Source of the DNA: Mactromeris polynyma
Taxonomy: Eukaryota > Mollusca > Bivalvia > Venerida > Mactridae
Length of the DNA: 64,000 nt
Assembly: GCA_032209605.1 (NCBI GenBank)
Contig: JASFXZ010000009.1
Span: 12,325,553-12,389,552, forward strand
Reading direction: 5' to 3'
Part shown: piece after piece, positions 39,801-51,800 of the stretch
Layout of the letters: each line of letters opens with the position of its first letter
How positions within the stretch are numbered: position 1 is the stretch's first letter
The notes under the pieces: generated by a model
What the model saw: the letters and a program-made list of their open reading frames with translations, nothing else
Told to the model about the DNA's origin: nothing
The model's database searches: none
Translations under genes and position numbers: made by a program

Positions 39801-42800
39801 TTGCATTTAGTTCAACCAATTGTATTGCACAGTATCAAAGCCACAAATATGGTTATTTAGAATAGCACGGACATATATAATATATATGGTTTATATTTCC
39901 GTGAAATAGGAAGATTTCCAACAAAATAAAGTAGCTTTCATATGTGTAGGAAGTAAATTCAGACCTGATTCTACAGTGTTTACTACATGGTATGGATGTA
40001 CAGAAGTTCAGCTTGCATGCCTGTGTCTCTGCATTAAGCAAAACCATGCTTTATATACATAATAAGCTTCAAATCTCAATTGTTTGGTTGGCAGTTGGAA
40101 CTTTGTGTACAATACTTTACATAAAACAGTAATTGGCTTGTGTAATTATGTATTATATGACAATTCCTGAACTCATTTCCTTTTCTACAATATATGTATG
40201 ACCATAGCAGTCTGTGTATTCATTTTCATATTCTTCCAACTGATTTAAAAAATCTGATAGAGACTTTAATTCTGATCTAAACCCAGTCCATGACAATTAA
40301 ATGTTACTAGGTGCAAATGTTGAGGACAATATGTAAGATGTTTGGACAATGTTTGAGAATATACATAGAAATGATACAAGAAACACAAATGCTGGTTCAT
40401 CCTTTTTTTATTAAATATTCACATGTCTTCATTTCATCACTAAATTATATATCATGTACACTTTGTTATCAGTTACCTTCAATAAAAAAATAGTGGAGAG
40501 AATTTCAATAAGCTTTAGCTTCCAATTCTATCCACTTGTCTATTACATGCACTTTATTATTCTGTATTTATTGCATATTACATGACAATTTAGACAAATA
40601 AATATGTTTAAACTAATAAAAATATAATTGTAGGGGTTGAATGTTTATTTAAAAAAATGTTATTGTCATTTTACTACATGATTTCATATTTTCTTTTTTA
40701 TCTAGAACTCACAATAACACATAGTCCCTGATTTTATCTAAATGATTCCATTTACAAGAACAAAACTAGCATAAACAATCTCTATAATATTTAATGATAG
40801 TGTTTAAACTTAACATTACATGTAATTGTAATAGAGCGTTAATATGCATATATCCAAGAAATGCAAATCCATTTATTTTCAGTACAATTTCAAAACATTC
40901 TAGGCCATATAAGTGTGTTATCAAATAAGTCGAGATAAAAATTTGTTCAGACCACTAAGTAGATATGGGAAGAATCACAAATAAATCCCTGTGAGATGGC
41001 TGTAGAAAGTACCACCTTGCTACATGTATATTTGTGTACAAGAGGACACATTTATAACCATTATCTGTACTGAGCAATAAACACTAGAAGTTTCCATTAA
41101 AATGTTAATGTAAGTTGAATCACCTTAAACAGCAATTTAAATTTGAATGTCACAAATTCAATAACTGACACTATAGTCATATTTACTCATGTGTTGGTAT
41201 GATGACAGATTTGCTGATTATTTCCTATTGATTTGTCTCTATTTTCCTTGTGTGGTATAAGCTCCTTTATTTTATATCATATGTGTTCCTGTGTCCATTC
41301 CAATTAACCAACAGGTCATATATGTACATACCTGAAAATAATTAATATACACAAATTTAATATTTATTTTTATTACTTACATTCAATTAATTAAATTCAT
41401 TAACTCATATCAAGCAGTACATTATTCAATAGAAATATCAACTTTTACCATAATCTGGCTAAATGAATATATTTTAAGTAATTTATCTATGTTTAGTTAT
41501 AAAGTGAACTGTCATCCAAGAATTTTATTTCATATAATCTAAGAACTATTGCATTCAAGCATAATATTTACCATATATCCTGTTTAGACAAACATCTAAT
41601 TGAGTGTTTGATCCTATTTCATGGTATGACATTGCACCATTATATTATGCATACAAGTATGCTCTGTCTGGATGTAAATCTGCAATGAAGAAGTGTGTTG
41701 TAAATTAATTTCATCATTTTAATGACACAATGAACATTGCAATAATGTAATACACAGATAAACATCATGTGAGTGCTGGTGCACCTCATTGATGATTGAA
41801 ATCTAAAACCAAAATACAACTTGTTTATATATTGTGCATTAATTCCAGTGTATCTGAGTATCATGATAGTAGGTGTTGTTGTAACATAAAATGAGTAATA
41901 GTAGGCATGTCTAAATTAGAGCCTCCAACACAGATCACTTGAGTGCATATAATAGAATAATGGTAAGAGGAGGATCTAAAACACAAAGTTCTAAACATTA
42001 GGGCTGGGACCAAATACCTATACTTTATATAAGTCTTTGCTGGGACCAATATCCCTGTATATATTATGGGTATGGGACCGTCAAGGGAATATAGCAATAG
42101 AACAAATATGCCATTCAGTGACTGCATACTATTAATAAATAATTGAAAATAAGTCTTCTTTTCAGCAACAGTAACAGATAAGTCAGATACAAGTGGGTGG
42201 GGTAATTTTTACTTTTTACTAACTATAAGTAACACGTTACAGATATTCCTCACACAACTCAGAAAATGAAATCAATAGATGCATTTATTTTATGACTGAC
42301 GTAAGTGCTTTATAAACCAACAAGTTAATGAAATAATACGTAAACTTGGCGCTTTCTCGGCATGTCAATGAAGTCAATGAAGGAGTATTCTACCTTGAAA
42401 TAATGACAGCTATTGAATGTAAAATGCATAAATTCAATATGTCATGACAAAGTGTGAGACGTGATATTGATCTATCTATGAAAAGAGAGAAAAAACAAAG
42501 CGATTACCTGGCATGGATCCAGCGAAGGCATTTCAGTTGTTTTTCTTAAATTGTGTTTACATTTAGCACATTTAAGCGATTCCCTCTCGTTAATTTTCGT
42601 ACCCGTCATTAACACTTCGTCCCAAAAGTATTCGAATTATGCTTTATTTGTTGAAAATGCTTAAAATGTCTTTGAAGCGGACTCACATGGCGGCCATTTT
42701 TGTTTGAGTTACGACACGCTAAGACAGCCTCGGACCTGTCTTAAAAGTTACGACAAAAATAGGCAAAGTTACGACATCTTAGCTACGACAAACGTTGATA

Positions 42801-45800
42801 AAACGCCCTTGTCGTAGATTCGGCGTCTTACGACAGACTTACGACAAAAAACGTCGTAAGACACGTTGATAAAACGCCCCCCAGGAATGTGCGGAAAATA
42901 AAACTTAAGTTACGTAGACTAAATGAAGGACTGTTCAAAAAATAATCATGAAGAGAAACCGTATACTATGCTACACCATCTTAATAAATGAAATGAAACA
43001 CATGATAGTGTTAGCAGCTCTGATAGAAGACGTCATATAATCAATATCTTTACTGTAGTTTATGCGAATTTATCTCTCTATGATAATAGTTATGAAAATA
43101 CTACACCTGACGTCAATAAGCCTGCACCACTGATGCAAGGTTGCTGTTGGAAGAACTGGTCAATGTTGGCAGGAAATCCCAAAATGCTTGAACTATATAC
43201 ATATATATGAGAAACTGGTGAAAGATTGCGTTAAATCATGTGACTTACCTATGATGTATTATATGTTTGTATATTTCAGGGCGTACAATGTTAGATCTAG
43301 CATGTTATAATGGTCATACAGAATGTGTAGAGACATTATTATTACAAGGTGCTACAATACTGGTACATGATAACATCTCCAGACGTACACCTCTCCATGC
43401 TGCAGGTTTGTGTTGTGTCCTGTCATAACATTTTATTTGTACATGTCTTAGCCTTGGCATTCTTCCCAGGATTTTAACCAGTTTTGTGTAACAATTTCCT
43501 TAATGATACGTGCACAAAACATATGAAAGAATCTAAGACATAATATTCTCAGATGAGCTTGATTCAATTTATTTTGCTACTAAAAATTGACAGGATCTGT
43601 TTTTTGGTAAGTTTCGTAAAATGCTTGAGATATATGTAAATTACATCATTTTGTCGTAGTTATTTCTCTTAATTTGATTGCCAGTTACTCTGTATAGAAA
43701 ATGATTTGTATAATTACAGCTATCAATGGTCATACGGAATGTTTACGGTTGTTGATGGAGACTGCAGATGATAATAATATTGTTGATGTTAATGATGCTA
43801 GAGACAGGTAATGTCTTCACATAGTTCATTTATCTCATCTTAACCCTCCTTGTGTTACATAGCGCGGTATTCCTTCACCAGAGTTCACGTATGTAGGCTG
43901 TCGCTCATCCATTCTATACTTGCTACCACCTTCTACACCTGTCCATTGCTTCCACTACAGATCGTCCCCATATCACTAACAGTAGTCCTTTTTTCTGACT
44001 TCCTACTGGAGTCCAACGTATTGCAACCCTGCAGATGGCTTATACCTTCATGTAGATATTTGTACACTGTCTCTGTATAACAGTATAATTGTTGGTGGGA
44101 CATGAAGCCCTAGAGTCTTATTCACAATTTTGCAAATTTAAAGTCTCAGTCTGAGTTTCAGTCTTAAAATGTTTGTGAATAAGGTCCCAGCACATACTGT
44201 TGAAATTCTGTTAAATACAGAGCATTTTGTAATTTGCTTACGTGGAAGTTTTTAAAAAATTTAAAAATTAAAAAAAAAAATTCAGAGTAAAATCCATCAT
44301 TCATATCTCACTATTGTGTTTTACAGAACACCCTTGATGTTTGCGATTGAAAATGGTCATGTGGACACAGTGTTATATTTGATTGCTAATAGTGCCATAG
44401 TTAATGCTCGTGATATACAGGGGCGGACTGCTCTACATAGAGGGGTAAGGTCTTACTTGATGTCTGTGTTACCCTGTCTTGAATCCTTAAGGCGATAGTC
44501 TTGCCATGTGTTTTGATAAGTTTATCAATATACACATTTATGGATTAACTCTATATACTGTATAGTAAATTTGTATTGTATACTTTTGATGATGTTTTAT
44601 GTTCCGATAAATGCACAAAAAAATCAGTTTAGTAGTTTTTAAAATCAAAGTATTTTTGGAAAGGAGTGAAAGTATATTAGCTTATGCTATCAATTTTTTT
44701 TTTTTTCAAAATTAAATCAATAAAATATAAAAAAACTAGATTTTCCATACTCGCCCCTGTTAATCAATTTGACATAAAGTTTGCATGAACTTTCACGCTC
44801 CCTTCAGGCTGCTAATGGACACGAGGAATGTGTAGATGCCTTACTACATAATGGGGCGGATATATCAATACAGGACCACAAAGGTCGCACTGCTCTACAT
44901 TTGTCCTCTATGTGCGGACATGTTGGACTACTAGGATCAATGTTGTTGGTATGTGTTACACATTTTGATACAATAAGATAAGATGAATAAGCTTGATTTT
45001 ATGTCACATTTGATCACCAAATAACATGAACTGCAAAGCTCTGGTGAGACCAACAATGTAACCACTGGACGGTACTAAACTTGTCTTATCTGTCTCAAGG
45101 TACTACCTTCATATACACGAGTGAGGCAGCTACTTGTCTTGACTCAATGTTTCAGGCGGGATTGAACCCTCTACCTCTTGCACTCAAAGAGGACTCTGCC
45201 ATTGGAACTATTGAGGCCAGTGGTACAGGCACAGAGTTACATTCAATGACATTCCATAACTCGAATGGTTAAATGTTCACTAACAATATTCATAATTTTG
45301 TCAGAATATTTTCATGTATACCTGAACCATGATTGTGTAGAAATGTGTTTGGAATTTTCTTCAAACTTGCAATGTATAAATAATGAAATCAGCTCTTATG
45401 AATCTCTATTTTATAGATGGGACCACTAGAACGATTGCATGACTGTCAAGGTTACACCCCACTACATTTTGCTTGCTATAATGGTAAGTCTAGTCTGTCA
45501 GGGTTACTCACCACTATATTTTGATTGCTATTGTGGTAAGTCTAGCCTTTCAGGGTTACACACCACTATATTTTGCTTGCTATAATGGTAAGTCTAGTCT
45601 GTCAGGGTTACTCACCACTATATTTTGATTGCTATTGTGGTAAGTCTAGCCTTTCAGGGTTACACCCCACTACATTTTGCTTGCTATAATGGTAAGTCTA
45701 GTCTGTCAGGGTTACTCACCACTATATTTTGATTGCTATTGTGGTAAGTCTAGCCTTTCAGGGTTACACACCACTATATTTTGCTTGCTATAATGGTAAG

Positions 45801-48800
45801 TCTAGTCTGTCAGGGTTACTCACCACTATATTTTGATTGCTATTGTGGTAAGTCTAGCCTTTCAGGGTTACACCCCACTACATTTTGCTTGCTATAATGG
45901 TAAGTCTAGTCTGTCAGGGTTACTCACCACTATATTTTGATTGCTATTGTGGTAAGTCTAGCCTTTCAGGGTTACACACCACTATATTTTGCTTGCTATA
46001 ATGGTAAGTCTAGTCTGTCAGGGTTACTCACCACTATATTTTGATTGCTATTGTGGTAAGTCTAGTCTGTCAGGGTTACTCACCACTATATTTTGATTGC
46101 TATTGTGGTAAGTCTAGTCTGTCAGGGTTACTCACCACTATATTTTGATTGCTATTGTGGTAAGTCTAGTCTGTCAGGGTTACTCACCACTATATTTTGA
46201 TTGCTATTGTGGTAAGTCTAGTCTGTCAGGGTTACACACCACTATATTTTGATTGCTATAATGGTAAGTCTAGTCTGTCAGGGTTACTCACCACTATATT
46301 TTGATTGCTATTGTGGTAAGTCTAGTCTGTCAGGGTTACTCACCACTATATTTTGATTGCTATAATGGTAAGTCTAGTCTGTCAGGGTTACTCACCACTA
46401 TATTTTGATTGCTATTGTGGTAAGTCTAGTCTGTCAGGGTTACTCACCACTATATTTTGATTGCTATTGTGGTAAGTCTAGCCTGTCAGGGTTACTCACC
46501 ACTATATTTTGATTGCTATTGTGGTAAGTCTAGCCTTTCAGGGTTGCACACCACTATATTTTGATTGCTATTGAGGTAAGTCTAGCCTTTCAGGGTTACA
46601 CTACTAATTTTTCTTCATTCAAATGTTGAGTCAAGCTGATCAATTACTTGAACCTTGAAATACCTCAAAAACTTTTATTTTTCATTAAAATATTCATGCT
46701 TGCTATTCATATACAAATTCTTCTAGCATTTTATTTCATTGATCCTTCATTAGAAAGCACATATATATCACTATATAGTAAATATGAATCAAACATAACC
46801 ATAACATACATTTTACTGATGCAGTAAACATTGTATTATGATTTCAGGACATGATGCTTGTGTAGATTTGCTGTTGGAGAATGAAGAACATCGACAATTC
46901 TCAGGAAATACTTTCTCTCCGCTTCATTGTGCTGTGTAAGCTCACTTTACATCGTACATTTTGATTATTTTCATTTTGAAAAACTTGATGAAGAACTAAA
47001 AGTACTTTAATAACTGCAGACAAATAAATGTCAGTCACTATTGCTTGTTCTCATATTTCACTGGATTGTTTTGGAGACAGAAGTTGCTGTATTGAAAAAC
47101 TGAAAGATACTAAACAATTATAGTTATTACTAGGGATGTCAGTATTCAATTATTTTGCTAACGGTTAACCGAACATGATATTCGTTACGTGTTTCGTATT
47201 TTATCGTGTATATTTTTACCATGACTAGACCTATATTCTGACTAATAATAGTTTATGTCTGCTAAGTACTGAATATAATTCATAAATGAAATATCAATCA
47301 TTTCAATTATTTTTAAGAAAACATGATTTTTTTTAAACATTATGATATGATATATGATAAATTGAAGTGTTCCAAATCACATTTAACTTAACAGACAGTA
47401 ACACTCTATTGGAATACAACAATGCTAAAACACAAACTTTAGTACAATAACAATATACTTTATCTGTCTACTTAAATATGCCTTAATTCTCTAACACCCA
47501 AACGAGTTTTACGACTGTCATAAACAACAATTTACTGAAATTTTCATTAAATATTTGTAGCAAATGCGTACGTGTCAAACAGTTAGTTACTGATTATCTA
47601 TTTTGACCCCTTACGTCGCGGTTGCACACCTTTTTAGATTTGTAACTACGGATATCTTGCAAAATGTTGTCGTTTTTTTTTCCAAAATGAAAAGGAGATG
47701 TTATCATAAAAAATAAACGATAACCGGTTAGCAATTTTACTCACCGATAACTGCATGTTCGAACGATTAACCGGTTAGTCGTTAACATCCCTAGTTATTA
47801 CAGTTTTATGCAAATCTTAACGGTCTGGATAAATTCAGAGCCTAGATTGTATTTCTTGTAGATGTTTATTGTTTGTGATTATTTGCAGGTCTAATGGTAA
47901 TGACAGTTGCACAGAACTATTATTAGATACTTTAGGGGACTCAATTGTCAACTTACAAGACTCTAAGGGCAGGTAAGCATGATGAATATGTTATATAACT
48001 TCGCTGCAAGGAACATCCACACTGTTGGTATGACTTGAATCTGGGTGGGGGCAGGTCATGGCCTTCCGTGTCATTTGGTCTTGGTCATTTGTACACTACC
48101 TCTGATTCATGTGGGATGCTTGTCAGCGGCTTGTAAGACGGCAAGTTAGTACTGATTGGTAATTAATTTCAGGAAAACTGGTTAGGTCAACTGACCACCA
48201 TGTGCTACTGAACTATTTTGGAAAATAGCATTAAACTTGATAAAAACAAAAGAGTGGTGTGAATTAATTCAATTAAACATTTGTACATCCATTGATCATA
48301 ACGGATGAAGATTCATTTAGAAATATTGGATGATAATATCCACATATTGATTATGTTTTAAATAGATAAATAAGATTGTAAAATTCAGCCCCACAATTTT
48401 TGGCCCAATTGGCTTCATGTTAAGATATATGAATTTGAGAAGATTTAGGAGCAATCCCTATTTGCATATATTCCCATATGTAAGTCTTTTCAGTTTCAAT
48501 ATTAAGTTTGTTAGGTATTGTCCCTATTTGTGGTGGCCCTTGTATTTACAAAAGTTAGGATCCCAAATTCGGTAGGTCCAAATCCATGGTCCATAATTAT
48601 ATAGTGGGCTATCAGTTGTAATAAAGGACAGATTTATATCAGTGTTATATGTTGCAGAACCACCATACATGCGGCAGCATACAGGAACCAGGTAGAATCT
48701 CTACAGTTATTATTGAGTCATGACGCTTCCGTAAATACATCAGACACATTTGGTAGAACTCCGGTGATGTTAGCTGCGTCACAAGGTCACTTAGCAACTG

Positions 48801-51800
48801 TTGGTATGTATAGATACACTGTGCTGCAGAGATACACTCTTATGTTTGTTGTTGTTAAGAGGATGTTAAACTGGGAAGATTAATTACGTAAATGTTGTTG
48901 AAGAGAGGTTGTTGCTCAAGAGAGGGCCTGTTGAGAGGTTGCAGTAGTCTGGAAGTTTATACAGAAGTTATTGACTGTCTAAATGCAGCCATTTTTTTCA
49001 ATTTTCGGGAAGTATGGCTGTCCTTTTGATAGGGCATCATGAATCGCCTTTTATTAGGCTAAAAGTTTAAATAAAATTCCTGAAGGGGAAATTTTTTTTT
49101 AAGTAGGGGAAATTATATACTTTTTTCGTAGGGGAATGGGACCCAATGTCGGCCCCAAATTTGCCATAAAAAAGGGACTGAAATGAAGAAACTGCTATAC
49201 TATAAAAAAAAGCATAAAAAATACTAAATAAAGAATGTGAAGCAGACTTGGAATTTGAATAGTGCATCCAGTCATTTGTCCTGCACCAGAGACTTGTACA
49301 CTCCAACACTACACCAATATGTACTGATTTAATGTTGTATGATTGATATGTTTTGTAGAATTGCTGATACAACAGAAAGCTGATTTAAGTAAAGCTGATG
49401 AGTCCCAAAATACAGCCTTACATTATGCATGTATGAATGTAAGTACAAGCATGTCTCTGTATGTATACTTAAACTTAACTGTTGGTCTTGAATAATAAGC
49501 CATATAAACATTCAGGGCTGCGCCTTGTAGCATTATTTTAGGCACCTGATTAGATCCACCAACGTTCTGTAAGTCAGCTGGATGGCTTCCTCACGTATAA
49601 AGTAGCATTTGAATTTGCGGCATAGAGGGGCAAGTCATTGAAGTCGGCAACCAAAATCAATCGGTCCTTCAGTATATTCTTTGTTTAAAAATGATAAAGC
49701 CTATGGAAGTTTCCTTACCCAGATTGAAATATTTGTCTTTTGTCAGACCAGCAATATATTAGACCATAATTTGACCATCTGTGTTGATATATCTTCTATA
49801 GTATTGATCTTTGACCTAACAAATTTGGGGGACATATTGTTGTTGGTCTGATTGTTTGTCAGTTCATCAGCCTTCCGCAAAATTGTGTCTGCTCTGTATC
49901 TTATAACCACCAGGAAAGGTTTTTGAATGTTGGTATAAAGTCATAGTTATAGGTTTAGACAAAAAGTCAAAGAGGTGGTTTTGGGTGGATATACATTTTT
50001 TATTAAACCATCTATGATGAGTCAAAAAAGAAAGTAGTTTTTGACTCGGCATTGTTATACATAATGTTGGTAATAACTTGGATGTTTTTTTATGTATTTA
50101 CAGTCCCATGAAGCTCTGGCTTTACTTATTTTAGACAAGATTGATGATTCAAATGTAATAAATAGAGCCAATCAAGATATGAAAACGTGAGTACACTTGT
50201 TTGAAAACTTACAGTAACTTTCAAAAATATATATTCCATGTTCACCAAGAATTAGTTTCCACAATCGGGATCAAATATAGTTGGTATTAAATGAAAATTT
50301 AAATTTGTTAAAAAATGTAAAAACCTGAAAATAGACTTTTTGGTCCCTAATACGAGGTAAGTTGTGGCACAGAGCTCAAATAGGTTTATATACATCAATT
50401 ACGATTGTGACATTGGTAATTCACATGTGATCAATTACGATTGTGACATTGGTAATTCACATGTTTTTACCATTATAATTTTGATGATTACAGGCCATTA
50501 CATATAGCAGCCAAGCAAGGCCTCACCCCTGTAGTTCAAGATTTAATCACTAAAGGTGCCAGTCTCACTGCCACAGATAACAAGGGTATGTATGACGTAT
50601 GATTTACTTTGTTGCTATAATACGTAACTATGTGACTTTATCAAGTGCTGATAGTAATATTTATCAGACTTTTTATGTATTTAGTATTTATTTCGCACAG
50701 TTAGACTGTATGTCAAATTTGTTGAAGTATTTTGTTATTTAGTCACTTAGTGAATTATTCTCGTTATACAACAATTATATTTTCACTGGCTTATTTAAAT
50801 GCGAATTTCATAAAGAGGTTCACATATAGAACGGCATGTTATCTGAATAAAATAAAACAATGTTGTATATGTTATAGTATATGCATTCAGTTAGCTTCAC
50901 TTCTCTTAAATATTACCATGAGTACACGGGATGCCCGACAGTTAATTGGTTGTCACATAGTTATAGGTCTTTAGCAACAAACTTTTGTGAATATTTTTTT
51001 CTAAGCTTGACTTATTTAATTAATCACTCTGCATATTACTTGCAAAAAAAGTTTTTGCATGCTTTTGTTAAAGAGTATGTAACCATTTTGAAGCATATCT
51101 TTGTGTCTGCGTTGCATGAACATCTAAGCTTGATATAGGCTAGAGTGTGTGTCATCATTTCTACTGGAATAAATGACTTCAGAGCAAGCAGTGTAACATT
51201 TGCTCCAGAACTTTGAACAGACTTTGTGTTTGCCTGATATTTGTAGCCAATCAGTGGCCCCTGCTTATGGGTGCCAGGCAATGTCTGTGTGAATATGTAG
51301 CCTCTCTTCACTTCTTATTCGAGCATCTGGGCGATCTGATTGGATAAATATGTGGGGCAAACATTGATTTATCAAATTGTTTCTGATCTGTGATCTTTAT
51401 AATTGGTCTTAGTTATATAATAAGTTCTTTAGCAGTTTGTTATGATCATCGAAATGTTGAATGTTGGATCTATATTGTAATTAAGAGATTGGAAATAAAC
51501 TTCATGTCAAAGTAAGGTTGTCATTGTCAGATCGCAATTTTTTCTCACATTAGCTGATAATTGTCAACATTTTATGTTACCTGTATATTCTCATCTATTT
51601 TACATTCATCCTTTGGTATAATTAGGCAACATTAAAAAGGCACTTGATAATCTTGACCCCTATCTTCGGGTACCATGACCTTTCTCATAGAGTGGGGCGT
51701 GGTAATTATACCCTAATTACACTTCACGGATGATAACTTACGAGACGCTATGAATATTCATGAGAATGAGGCAGATATGCTCGGACTGTAATTGTGGATT

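Noticed and set aside
45450..46611. Evenly spaced repeats resembling a CRISPR array
   Set aside because: Units are directly adjacent with no unique spacers, derive from a eukaryotic exon and lie in an intron.
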